NCBI GenBank assembly: GCA_913061415.1
Contig: CAJXUD010000002.1
Location: forward strand, 412,394-476,393
Source of the DNA: an uncultured Oleispira sp.
GTDB taxonomy: Bacteria > Pseudomonadota > Gammaproteobacteria > Pseudomonadales > Oceanobacteraceae
Length of the DNA: 64,000 bases
Direction: 5' to 3'
Position numbers and translations under genes: made by a program. Positions 51,822 to 61,430 of the stretch are shown piece by piece; position 1 is the first letter of the stretch; each line of letters begins with the position of its first letter. Under the pieces are notes generated by a model that saw only the letters and a list, made by a program, of their open reading frames with translations, ran no database searches and was not told where the DNA came from.

Positions 51822-53159
51822 TTACTGCTTACCATCGCGCTTATGAACACACGTTCCCGCGACATACGTTGCTTCAACAGCACGGTCATCGCCTAAAATA
51901 ATCATCGCAAATAATTTTTCGGCTAACGTTTTACACTTACTTTGTTTCAACGACATTATCGCCGTACTATTAAAATCAAGTACTACAAAGTCTGCTTCAT
52001 TTCCGGTTTTAAAGGATCCAATTTTATCGTCTAGCTGCAATGTCTTGGCATTCCCTAACGTAGCCAAGTATAAGCTTTTTAAGGGAGACAGCTTATTCCC
52101 TTTCATTTGAGTGACCTTATACGCTTCGCTCAATGTTTGTAACATCGAGAAACTCGTCCCCCCACCCACATCCGTCGCTATGCTGTAAGCCACTTGATGC
52201 TGTTCTAGCTCTTGAATATCTAATAGTCCACTGCCTAAAAACAGGTTCGACGTTGGGCAAAAAGAAACACTAGAACCCGTTTCGTGCAATCGCTGATGTT
52301 CACGCTTATTTAAATGAATACCATGGGCAAACACACTGCGCTTACCCAAGAGATTATATTGATCATATACATCTAAATAGTCTTTCGCTTGCGGAAACAG
52401 CTCGGCAACAAAAGCCATCTCATCTTTATTTTCTGAGATATGAGTTTGCATATAAACGTCAGGGTATTCTTGTAAAAGCTGCTCTGCTTTCTGCAGCTGC
52501 TCATGCGTCGAGGTAATTGCAAAGCGAGGAGTCACAGCATAAAGCTGGCGCCCTTTATTGTGCCAAGTATCGATCAGCGATTTGCTATCGTCATAACTAG
52601 CGTCTGGGGTATCACACAAAAAGTCTGGAGCATTTCGATCCATCATGACTTTACCGCAAATCATTCTAGTATTGCGTTGCTCAGAAGCTTCAAAAAAGGC
52701 TTCAACAGATTGCTTGTGTACGGTTCCGAAAACTAAAGCCGTTGTTGTACCGCACTTTAATAATTCATCGAGAAAGAAGTTCGCAATATTACTCGCATAC
52801 GCCTTGTCCTCGAATTGACCTTCGGCTGGAAACGTATAGTTATTGAGCCAGTCCATTAACTGCTCACCATAAGAAGCAATCACTTCGACTTGAGGATAGT
52901 GAATGTGTGTATCGATCATGCCTGGGATAATCAGGTGATCTTTATATTCGACGATCTCAACATCAGATGGCAAGGTCGCTAAAACATCATGGGCTTCGCC
53001 AACGTGCTGAACCTTCCCGTCTTCTATCACCAGCGCTCCGTCTTGATAAAACTGATAAGCACTGTTATCTAGAACAGCCTCCCCATCGACGATGGGATAA
53101 GGGTCTGATTGGAAGTTAAGTATTGAGGCTCGATAAACAGTCGTGCTCTGTGTGTTCAT
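51822..53159 (-). CDS. guaD: Guanine deaminase
   Basis: PGMIDTHIHYPQ, QTHISENKDEM, FAHGIHLN, CPTSNLFLGSGLL, ATDVGGGTSFSML; ORF extends to 53186, internal ATG at 53159 likely. Confidence 0.93.
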   Translation of the reverse strand: MNTQSTTVYRASILNFQSDPYPIVDGEAVLDNSAYQFYQDGALVIEDGKVQHVGEAHDVLATLPSDVEIVEYKDHLIIPGMIDTHIHYPQVEVIASYGEQLMDWLNNYTFPAEGQFEDKAYASNIANFFLDELLKCGTTTALVFGTVHKQSVEAFFEASEQRNTRMICGKVMMDRNAPDFLCDTPDASYDDSKSLIDTWHNKGRQLYAVTPRFAITSTHEQLQKAEQLLQEYPDVYMQTHISENKDEMAFVAELFPQAKDYLDVYDQYNLLGKRSVFAHGIHLNKREHQRLHETGSSVSFCPTSNLFLGSGLLDIQELEQHQVAYSIATDVGGGTSFSMLQTLSEAYKVTQMKGNKLSPLKSLYLATLGNAKTLQLDDKIGSFKTGNEADFVVLDFNSTAIMSLKQSKCKTLAEKLFAMIILGDDRAVEATYVAGTCVHKRDGKQ

Positions 53160-53386
53160 AATAAATTCCACTAAGGGTCTTACCAAAGAAAATGAGTTAA
53201 AAAAATCTAAGCTAAGGTTTCTATTAAGTTGCTATAAGCGCGTTTTAAATAAGCGCTTTAAATAGAGGTTAATTGTAGTCTTAAAATACGGTTTCGAATG
53301 TTTTAAGAAGATCAGCGGAGGTCAGTTTGTTATTATTGCTCAAAAATCACACCTGCTTTAGTTACTCACCAAGAATGCCAAATAAG

Positions 53387-53402
53387 CTGACTAATTGGTT
53401 AG
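53387..53402. promoter_or_regulatory. RutR-like operator site 1 (guaD / ABC divergent region)
   Basis: CTGACTAATTGGTTAG; resembles the RutR consensus TTGACCAnnTGGTCAA and matches site 2 at 14/16. Confidence 0.55.
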
Positions 53403-53629
53403 TATTTTAGCATTGCGCTGCTTTATATTCATTCTGAGCCAGGCTAACTTTGCCGTTAAACCCTGCAATTTAGCAGCTATTAAATGAATTATTCGCCTAA
53501 TGCCGCGCTATTATTTAAAAGATAGACATTTAAAGCAAATATAAGCTGACCTTATGAACAATTTTTTGTGATTCCGCTAGTTTTATCGCATTATACTCCG
53601 ACTTTTAGCAAAGAAATTGCTCAACAAAG

Positions 53630-53645
53630 CTGGCTAATTGGTCAG
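53630..53645. promoter_or_regulatory. RutR-like operator site 2, just upstream of ABC ATPase start
   Basis: CTGGCTAATTGGTCAG, 10 bp before ATG at 53656. Confidence 0.55.
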
Positions 53646-53655
53646 GAATCTTAAT

Positions 53656-55188
53656 ATGAATCAGATTGAACTGAACAATATAACCAAGCGCTACCCTGGC
53701 TGCGTCGCCAACCAATCGGTCGATTTAAAAGTGGCCGTGGGTGAAATTCATGCTTTACTCGGCGAAAATGGCGCGGGTAAAAGTACCTTAATGAAGATCA
53801 TTTATGGTGTCGTAAAACCTGATGAAGGGGCGATGCGCTGGCAAGGACAAACAGTGTCCGTTAAAGGACCTGCACACGCCCGTGATCTTGGTATTGGCAT
53901 GGTCTTCCAGCATTTCTCATTATTTGAAACGCTAACCGTTGCTGAAAATATCGCGTTGAGCTTACCAAAAGCTGAATCTGCTTCAATGGACTTGCTTAAG
54001 CAACGTATCATCGACGTTTCCGAACACTATGGTATGAAACTTGATCCTAATCGTTACGTGCATACACTTTCGATTGGCGAGCAGCAGCGTGTTGAAATCG
54101 TGCGCTGCCTTTTACAAGACGTAAAGCTATTGATTCTTGATGAGCCGACGTCTGTGTTAACGCCTCAAGAAGTTGAAACCTTATTTAAAACCCTTCATTT
54201 ATTATCCGATGAAGGCTGCAGCATCTTATTTATCTCTCATAAACTGGATGAAGTGCGAGCTTTATGTGACCACGCGACGATTTTAAAGTCTGGTCAGGTT
54301 AGCGGCCACTGTGTTCCAAGTGAAACGACTACCGAAGAATTAGCCCGTTTAATGGTGGGTGACGATACTCCACTCACTGAAGATTATAAAAAAGCTGAAG
54401 GTGACGAGGCGTTTTTATCCATTGTCGATTTAAGCCATCAGTCTGATGATCCTTTTGCCTGCACGTTGAAGAATGTATCTTTTGAAGTAAAAGCGGGAGA
54501 AATCTTAGGCATTGCAGGGGTGGCAGGTAACGGACAAGAAGAACTACTGAATTTAATTAGCGGTGAAGATACCAGTGCGAAAGAAACGGTATTTTTTGCT
54601 AAAAAAGCGGTGGGTAATCTAACCCCAGAAAAACGCCGCATCTTAGGTTTAGGGTTTGTTCCAGAAGAGCGTTTAGGCCGTGGGGCTGTGCCTGACATGT
54701 CATTGCAAGATAACGGTCTATTAACCGGCTATCAGGGTGAACTAACCAAGAATGGCATTATTAATACAGGTAAAGTAAAAGCGTTTGCTCAAAATATTTT
54801 AGAACGATTTAATGTTAAAGCAGCCGGTATTCATGCTCAAGCAAAGTCGTTATCCGGCGGTAATCTTCAAAAATATATTATTGGCCGTGAGATTTTACAA
54901 GACCCTAAGCTATTAGTGTGCTCGCACCCAACTTGGGGGGTTGATATTGGCGCTGCCATTTTAATTCGACATGAGTTAATTAAGCTACGCGATGAAGGCT
55001 GCGCTGTTTTAGTGGTATCAGAAGACATTGATGAATTGTATTCCATTAGTGATCGTATCTGTGCAATTTGCGATGGTGAGCTTTCTCCCGTTGCTCCGAC
55101 TCATGATGTTTCTATTAACCAGTTAGGTATGTGGATGGCCGGTGATTTTCATGCTCTGAATAATGAAAATGAAGGTGCTGTTAAATAA
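53656..55188 (+). CDS. BMP-type nucleoside/purine ABC transporter, duplicated ATP-binding protein
   Basis: Walker A LLGENGAGKSTLMKI, LSIGEQQRVEIVRCL, second module LSGGNLQKYIIGREI; ATG 53656 preferred. Confidence 0.93.
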   Translation: MNQIELNNITKRYPGCVANQSVDLKVAVGEIHALLGENGAGKSTLMKIIYGVVKPDEGAMRWQGQTVSVKGPAHARDLGIGMVFQHFSLFETLTVAENIALSLPKAESASMDLLKQRIIDVSEHYGMKLDPNRYVHTLSIGEQQRVEIVRCLLQDVKLLILDEPTSVLTPQEVETLFKTLHLLSDEGCSILFISHKLDEVRALCDHATILKSGQVSGHCVPSETTTEELARLMVGDDTPLTEDYKKAEGDEAFLSIVDLSHQSDDPFACTLKNVSFEVKAGEILGIAGVAGNGQEELLNLISGEDTSAKETVFFAKKAVGNLTPEKRRILGLGFVPEERLGRGAVPDMSLQDNGLLTGYQGELTKNGIINTGKVKAFAQNILERFNVKAAGIHAQAKSLSGGNLQKYIIGREILQDPKLLVCSHPTWGVDIGAAILIRHELIKLRDEGCAVLVVSEDIDELYSISDRICAICDGELSPVAPTHDVSINQLGMWMAGDFHALNNENEGAVK

Positions 55189-56291
55189 TGTTGAATATTA
55201 CTTTAGAAAAGAGACCGTCTGACTCGAAGCTCATGTCGTATTTATCACCGATTTTTGCGGTGATTTTAACACTCATAAGTGGCGGTTTATTATTCACGGC
55301 CTTAGGCCAAGATCCCTTTCATGCTCTGTATACTTTTTTCATATCTCCACTCACCGATATTTATGGTTGGACCGAGTTAGGGGTAAAAGTAGCACCTCTC
55401 ACGTTATGCGCAATCGGCTTGATGCTGTGTTTTAAAGCACGGGTTTGGAATATTGGAGCAGAAGGCCAATTTATATTAGGCGGCTTAGGGGGCGGCTATA
55501 TTGCTTTAGAGTTGATGGATGCAGAAGGCTTTTGGGTTCTGCCACTGGTTTTGTTTTTTGGGGCTTTGTCCGGACTATTGTGGGGCGCTTTAACGGCTCT
55601 TCTTAAAACACGCTTTGGTGCGAATGAAATTTTAACCACCATCATGCTCAACTATATTGCACTTAATTGGTTACTATATGGTGTGCATGGGCCGTTAAAA
55701 GACCCCGATGGTTTCAATTTTCCTGAGTCTGCTCTCTTTTCCGACTTCGCAACTTTGCCGGTTTTATCCGATGATTATCGTTTAAATATTAGTATTTTCT
55801 TTGCCCTCTTTGCAGTCGCGGTGATTTGGGCCTTGATGTCTAAAACGCTACTAGGCTTTCAGATTTCTGTTTTAGGTGAAGATAAAGCTGCTGCTCGTTT
55901 TGCGGGTTTTAAAGAAGAACGTTTAATTTGGTTTGTATTATTAGCCTGTGGCGCACTTGCAGGTTTAGCGGGCGTCAGTGAAGTGACGGGGTCGATTGGT
56001 CAGCTCAATCCGTATATCTCACCGGGCTATGGTTATGCCGCGATTATTGTTGTGTTTTTAGGCCGTATGCACCCAATAGGTATCGTCTTTGCCAGTATGT
56101 TATTAGCACTGACTTATATGGGAGGTGAAATGGCTCAGATGGATTTAGCACTGCCAAAATCATTAACCGGCTTATTCCAAGGCATGCTGCTATTTTATTT
56201 GCTGGCGTGTGACTTATTAATTAGTTATCGCATTGTGCGTAAGCCTACTGCCCGCAGTACCGGCAGCTCTTCTAACTCTGCACAAGCATAA
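55188..56291 (+). CDS. ABC transporter permease (BMP-type)
   Basis: FKARVWNIGAEGQFILGGLGG; overlap with ATPase gene. Confidence 0.93.
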   Translation: MLNITLEKRPSDSKLMSYLSPIFAVILTLISGGLLFTALGQDPFHALYTFFISPLTDIYGWTELGVKVAPLTLCAIGLMLCFKARVWNIGAEGQFILGGLGGGYIALELMDAEGFWVLPLVLFFGALSGLLWGALTALLKTRFGANEILTTIMLNYIALNWLLYGVHGPLKDPDGFNFPESALFSDFATLPVLSDDYRLNISIFFALFAVAVIWALMSKTLLGFQISVLGEDKAAARFAGFKEERLIWFVLLACGALAGLAGVSEVTGSIGQLNPYISPGYGYAAIIVVFLGRMHPIGIVFASMLLALTYMGGEMAQMDLALPKSLTGLFQGMLLFYLLACDLLISYRIVRKPTARSTGSSSNSAQA

Positions 56292-56303
56292 GAGGCTAAT
56301 ATT

Positions 56304-57230
56304 ATGGATTTCGAATTATTCACCAATATCTTATTCGCAACATTACGTACCGGCACCCCTCTTATTTTGATCGCACTCGGCGAAATGGTGTGTGAAAAAT
56401 CGGGTGTATTAAACCTTGGCCAAGAAGGCATGGTTCTAATGGGCGCAGCCTTGGGCTTTATTGCGGCAGTGGTTACTGGCCATGCCGGTCTCGGTATTAT
56501 TGCTGCGATTCTCGCAGGTATGATGATGTCGGTCTTATTTGCCTTTCTCGCCGTGACTTTAGTTTCTAACCAGGTCGCCACCGGATTGGCGTTAACCATT
56601 TTTGGTACTGGGCTCAGCGGCTTTTTAGGCGCGGGCTATGTCGGTATGGCAATCGATGGCATCGCTCCTTTCCCTATTCCTTTATTAAGTGATATTCCTT
56701 TTATCGGTAAGGTTTTATTTTCTCATGATCCTTTGGTGTACTTATCTTGGGTTATGTTTGCATTAATTTTCTGGTGCTTCCGCAGTACCCGTTTAGGTTT
56801 AACGATTCGTGCTGTGGGTGAAAACCCTGAAGCCGCTAACGCAATTGGTATTCCGGTAATGAAGGTTCGTTATGGCGCTATTCTATTTGGTGGTGCAATG
56901 GCGGGTTTGGCGGGCGCTTATCTTTCACTGGTATATACCCCTATGTGGAGTGAAGGCATGTCGGCTGGTCGCGGATGGATTGCTTTGGCTTTAGTGGTAT
57001 TTGCTAGCTGGAAAGCGGAACGTATTTTATTGGGGGCTTATTTATTTGGCGCAGCGAGCATCATGCATTTGGTCCTTCAAGGGCTTGGTTTTGAAGCATC
57101 TCCAAACCTATTGGCTATGTTGCCTTATGGCGCAACCATCATTGTTTTGGTCATTATTGCCAGTGATGCAGCGAAAGCAAAATTAAGCACACCACTTGCG
57201 CTGGGTAAGCCGTATCGCCCACAAGTATAA
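56304..57230 (+). CDS. ABC transporter permease (BMP-type)
   Basis: EKSGVLNLGQEGMVLMGAALGF; IRAVGENPEAANAIGIPV. Confidence 0.93.
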   Translation: MDFELFTNILFATLRTGTPLILIALGEMVCEKSGVLNLGQEGMVLMGAALGFIAAVVTGHAGLGIIAAILAGMMMSVLFAFLAVTLVSNQVATGLALTIFGTGLSGFLGAGYVGMAIDGIAPFPIPLLSDIPFIGKVLFSHDPLVYLSWVMFALIFWCFRSTRLGLTIRAVGENPEAANAIGIPVMKVRYGAILFGGAMAGLAGAYLSLVYTPMWSEGMSAGRGWIALALVVFASWKAERILLGAYLFGAASIMHLVLQGLGFEASPNLLAMLPYGATIIVLVIIASDAAKAKLSTPLALGKPYRPQV

Positions 57231-57326
57231 AATTATTTAACACTTTATCGGTTAGCCTGCGCGTAGAGTATGGCTAGCCTTTTGGCTATTAACCTGATTT
57301 AAATTACACTAAAAGGAAACATATCT

Positions 57327-58406
57327 ATGCGTTTAAACAAATTAACCCAGCTAGCTATGACTGCAGCTTTGGCACTTGGGGCAAATATTGTCTCTGCTGA
57401 CGAGCCATTAAAAGTAGGCTTCGTTTATGTTGGGCCAACCGGTGATGCAGGCTGGTCCTATGGTCACGATCAGGGCCGTAAATATATCGTCGAAAAATTC
57501 GGCGATAAAATCGAAACAAATTATGTTGAAAGCGTTGCCGAAGGTGCTGACTCAGAGCGCGTTATTCGCCAGCTAGCGGCTAAAGGCCACGACCTTATTT
57601 TTACAACGTCTTTTGGTTATATGAACCCAACGTTGAAAGTTGCTAAGAGATTCAAAAAAGTTAAATTTGAACATGCGACAGGGTATAAGCGCGGCAAGAA
57701 TACAGGTACTTATTTCGCACGTGCTTATCAAGGCCGTTATCTTACCGGTTTGATTGCAGGCAAGATGACCAAAACTAACGTCATTGGCTATGTTGCTTCT
57801 TTCCCAATTCCTGAAGTTATCCGTGGCATTAACGCATTCACTAAAGGTGCTGTTGAAGCAAACCCAGATGTGACAGTTAAGGTTGTATGGGCGTCTACTT
57901 GGTATGACCCAGCTAAAGAACGCGAAGCGGCAGAGACATTAATGCTACAAGGCGCTGATATTTTAACTCAGCACACTGATTCCGCAGCGGTCATTCAAGC
58001 GGCAGAATCAAAAGGTAACTTCGCTATTGGTTATCACTCTGACATGAGTGCTTATGGCGCTAAAGCGCACCTTACTTCTACGGTTCATAACTGGGGTCCG
58101 TTATACGCAGAAAAAGTACAAGCCGTTTTGGATGGCACTTGGAAATCTGAAGACCTATGGCCAGGTATCGCTGAAGGCGTAACCGATCTTGCTCCATTAA
58201 ATGATGCTATTCCTGCTGACGTTAAAGCACTGGTTGCTAAGAAAAAACAAGCCATTAAAGACGGTACTATCCGTGTGTTTGATGGCCCAATCTTCGACCA
58301 ATCAGGTAAAGAAGTTGTACCTGCAGGTTCGTCTCTAGATGACGGCGCGCTCAAAAGCTTTAACTGGTATGTAAAAGGTGTTGAAGGCCAACTACCTAAG
58401 AGCTAG
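57327..58406 (+). CDS. BMP-family substrate-binding lipoprotein-like periplasmic protein
   Basis: Signal peptide; KVGFVYVGPTGDAGWSYGHDQGRKYI; KFEHATGYKRGKNTGTYFARAYQGRYLTGLIAGKMT. Confidence 0.95.
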   Translation: MRLNKLTQLAMTAALALGANIVSADEPLKVGFVYVGPTGDAGWSYGHDQGRKYIVEKFGDKIETNYVESVAEGADSERVIRQLAAKGHDLIFTTSFGYMNPTLKVAKRFKKVKFEHATGYKRGKNTGTYFARAYQGRYLTGLIAGKMTKTNVIGYVASFPIPEVIRGINAFTKGAVEANPDVTVKVVWASTWYDPAKEREAAETLMLQGADILTQHTDSAAVIQAAESKGNFAIGYHSDMSAYGAKAHLTSTVHNWGPLYAEKVQAVLDGTWKSEDLWPGIAEGVTDLAPLNDAIPADVKALVAKKKQAIKDGTIRVFDGPIFDQSGKEVVPAGSSLDDGALKSFNWYVKGVEGQLPKS

Positions 58407-58430
58407 TTGCTTTAGCCGTTTAGGCTTAAA

Positions 58431-58465
58431 TTATCGTTACTGTTTTTAGCTGGCAGTAACGATAA
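58431..58465. terminator. 12-bp perfect hairpin after the ABC operon
   Basis: TTATCGTTACTG tttttagctgg CAGTAACGATAA. Confidence 0.6.
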
Positions 58466-58639
58466 CAATCTATTTTCTAAGAAATTATTCCTATAAAAAG
58501 TTCTATTTTTTACAATAGTTTGATTCCCACCACTTTCTCACTCTATCTTTTTCTCGTTATTGATCACATTCTGTTACAATGAACATCTGTATTATTCATC
58601 GGATGATGTCACCTTATACTGTTATCAACGAGGCTTTTG

Positions 58640-59287
58640 GTGAGCATAACTAAAAAGTACAAGCCGGGTAAAATCCGCGAACAGAACAGTCAAAAAATTC
58701 TTCAAGCAGCTGAAGTTGAATTTGTTAAGCATGGATACAAGGGTACGAGTATGCAGTCTATTTCAGACGCGGCAGGACTCCCCAAAGCAAATCTTCACTA
58801 TTACTTTACCAATAAGGCAAAGCTCTATAATGCCGTTTTGGAAGATATTGTTCAGCGCTGGAACGAAGTGCTGACGGATATTACTGAAGATGACGATCCA
58901 ACAGAAACCTTAGAGTTTTATATTAGAACTAAGGTTGAACTGGCGATTAGCTACCCAAATGCCTCAAAAATTTTTGCGACTGAAATCATTCAGGGCGCGC
59001 CAAATCTTAAGGAGTACCTTCGTACCGACTTAAGAACTTGGTTAAGAGCTAAAACTAAAATCATCGAAACTTGGATTGAACAAGGAAAGATGAGCAAGGT
59101 AGATCCTGAGCACTTATTTTTTATGATTTGGTCGACGACTCAACATTATGCTGATTTCGAAAGCCAAATTTTAACCATTACCAATAAGCTTGAGTATGAA
59201 GCCGATGATATTGAGCGCATCAGTCGCTTCTTATGCCATATGATTTTAACCGGTTGTGGTTTAACGCCAACACAGAAAATCCAGTAA
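58640..59287 (+). CDS. TetR-family regulator, RutR-like
   Basis: GTSMQSISDAAGLPKANLHYYFTNKAKLYNAVLEDI and DPEHLFFMIWSTTQHYADFESQI strongly resemble E. coli RutR; start GTG 58640 (or TTG 58637). Confidence 0.88.
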   Translation: MSITKKYKPGKIREQNSQKILQAAEVEFVKHGYKGTSMQSISDAAGLPKANLHYYFTNKAKLYNAVLEDIVQRWNEVLTDITEDDDPTETLEFYIRTKVELAISYPNASKIFATEIIQGAPNLKEYLRTDLRTWLRAKTKIIETWIEQGKMSKVDPEHLFFMIWSTTQHYADFESQILTITNKLEYEADDIERISRFLCHMILTGCGLTPTQKIQ

Positions 59288-59300
59288 TTCTCTTTCTAAA

Positions 59301-59345
59301 AGCTATAAAACTGCACTGCGCTTAACGCAGTGTGGCTTTATAGCT
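59301..59345 (+). terminator. Hairpin terminator downstream of tetR
   Basis: AGCTATAAA actg CACTGCG cttaa CGCAGTG tggc TTTATAGCT. Confidence 0.6.
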
Positions 59346-59620
59346 CTGCTCTACCGTTAATCTCTTAAAATTTTTTCTAATCATTCTCAGATCAAAGTCT
59401 ATTATTCAGATTCCTGCTCAGACTTAACATAGCTCGATCAGTATCAGATTAATCTACAGTGCCTTTGATGCGCTAAAAATTCTAAGATGCAAATACTTGA
59501 CCATTCTGTTATCATTTCGCGCTTATTATTTTATGATTAACTGCGGTGACGATCTTATGAGTGATTTTCTTATAAGCGATGTTTACTTCACACCAGCATG
59601 TCACCGATAGGATTATTGCC

Positions 59621-60097
59621 ATGAGCAAGTATGAACAAGACTTTTTTGTTTCCTGGGAAGAGCTACATAAAGCAGGCCGAATACTGGCCAAGACACTTCA
59701 CACCTTGCAAGAATGGAAAGGTATTTTGGCGGTAACTCGCGGAGGCATGGTACCTGCTGCAATTATTGCTCGTGAGTTGAACATCCGCCTTATCGATACC
59801 ATTTGTATTTCTAGCTACGACGGTCAAACACGTGGTGGTTTATCAGTGACAAAGTCACCTGAACTACCTGATGGCGGCAAGGGTTGGCTAATTATTGATG
59901 ATCTAGTTGATACCGGTAAAACAGCCGCTGAAGTACGGGCTCTCTTCCCTAACGCACATTGCGCTACCTTGTATGCGAAGCCTGCAGGCATTGAATATAT
60001 TGATAGCTATGTAGAAGAAGTAACACAGAATACTTGGATTCGATTCCCGTGGGATATGAAGCTGAGCTATGCAGATCCTATTGTTAAAGGCGGCTAG
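59621..60097 (+). CDS. gpt: Xanthine-guanine phosphoribosyltransferase
   Basis: WKGILAVTRGGMVPAAIIARELNIRLIDTICISSYD; GWLIIDDLVDTGKTA; TWIRFPWDM; ATG 59621 preferred. Confidence 0.93.
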   Translation: MSKYEQDFFVSWEELHKAGRILAKTLHTLQEWKGILAVTRGGMVPAAIIARELNIRLIDTICISSYDGQTRGGLSVTKSPELPDGGKGWLIIDDLVDTGKTAAEVRALFPNAHCATLYAKPAGIEYIDSYVEEVTQNTWIRFPWDMKLSYADPIVKGG

Positions 60098-60116
60098 CTG
60101 TTAAAGGCGGCTGGCC
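60083..60116. repeat. 17-bp tandem duplication spanning the gpt stop codon
   Basis: gttaaaggcggctagct / gttaaaggcggctggcc, 15/17. Confidence 0.85.
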
Positions 60117-60270
60117 TCAAAGGTAGCGAGTAAAGCCAATCTATAATAAAACCTAATTTGTTGCACCCTAGGGGCTTTTCTAAACCATTAGCCTGGCAAC
60201 CGATAGAGCAATGCAGGATGTATTGCTCTATCGAACTTTCAGTATTACTCGTTGTATTTCTACAATGCGA

Positions 60271-61389
60271 TTACTTAGTTTTTACTTCTCCAGCCATTTC
60301 TTCATTCAACTCTCGAAATACGAAAATTCGAGCAACCATGAAGTTGAAGCCCATCCCCATTAATACACCGATAATGAAGGCCATGAATGGTTTCTCAATG
60401 AAGAAAGGTACATATTCTGTTAATAGGGTATAGCTACCGAAGTTAATCGCAAAACCACCTAACGATGTCATAACAAAAGACAGCCACTGTGTGAGTTTCT
60501 TCGATTTATCTCTATCGGTAAAAGTAACAGTTCGATTCCAGAACCAGTTCCATGTCACCGCAGGCCAGAATGAGATTGCCCGTGCGACAGTGTGGTTAAG
60601 ACCCAAGAATAACTGTAAGCCAAAGTAGATAAGACTATCGACTATAAAGCCTGTACCACCCACTAATCCAAACTGTAAAAACTCAGATGCTGTCGGAAAC
60701 TTAAACTTATACAAACGACGAAGGTGCTTCAGGTATAAAAGCTGTTCTTTAAAATCGAGCTTACTTTCACCAAATTCGCGGTCCTTAAAATGAATCGGCT
60801 GCTCTGCAGGAGAATCGAACTCTCCTTTCACCATAATCTCTAGACCGATCTTATAACCTGTTGGCGCTAAATCTTTTGTGCTTTCTAAACGCTCACGTTC
60901 AAATGAGAAGAAACCCGACATCGGGTCTTTAACATGACACAAAGGTAGGGCTAGCCAAGTAGCAACTTTTGAGTTTAGAAGTCTAAAGAAACCCCAATCC
61001 TCATCAAAAGAACCACCTTCCACATAGCGAGAGCCAACCACAAAATCAGCTTCGTTGGTTTTAAGCTTTTCAACCATATGAGGAATAGCAGTGGCAGGGT
61101 GTGATAGGTCACAGTCCATTACCACGATGTATTTACCGACGGCTTCATCAATACCACGAATAACAGCAGTCGATAGCCCACGCTCTTCTGTGCGCACAAT
61201 GATTCGAGCTGGAATGTCATGAGCTAACTTTGCTACGGCATCAAAAGAACCGTCTTGAGAGTCATCATCCACATAGATAATTTCAAAGGTCTCCCCTGCT
61301 AACGCTGCATTTATTTCTTCAGCGATTAAAGGGATATTCTCTACTTCTTGATAAGTAGGAATAACGATAGAGATATTTACATCCGACAT
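60271..61389 (-). CDS. Glycosyltransferase family 2 (dolichol-phosphate-mannose-synthase-like) fused to GtrA-like membrane domain
   Basis: ISIVIPTYQEVENIPLIAEEI, YVDDDSQDGS, VVMDCDLSHPATAIP; C-terminal four-TM GtrA-like region QFGLVGGTGFIVDSLIYFGL. Confidence 0.93.
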   Translation of the reverse strand: MSDVNISIVIPTYQEVENIPLIAEEINAALAGETFEIIYVDDDSQDGSFDAVAKLAHDIPARIIVRTEERGLSTAVIRGIDEAVGKYIVVMDCDLSHPATAIPHMVEKLKTNEADFVVGSRYVEGGSFDEDWGFFRLLNSKVATWLALPLCHVKDPMSGFFSFERERLESTKDLAPTGYKIGLEIMVKGEFDSPAEQPIHFKDREFGESKLDFKEQLLYLKHLRRLYKFKFPTASEFLQFGLVGGTGFIVDSLIYFGLQLFLGLNHTVARAISFWPAVTWNWFWNRTVTFTDRDKSKKLTQWLSFVMTSLGGFAINFGSYTLLTEYVPFFIEKPFMAFIIGVLMGMGFNFMVARIFVFRELNEEMAGEVKTK

Positions 61390-61430
61390 ATTTATAAACC
61401 ACTTTTACTAGCGCTATGATTAACAGCGTT

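Noticed and set aside
59497-59512. TTGACCATTCTGTTAT upstream of gpt as a third RutR-like site
   Set aside because: Only the left half-site matches; right half is poor, so not called.
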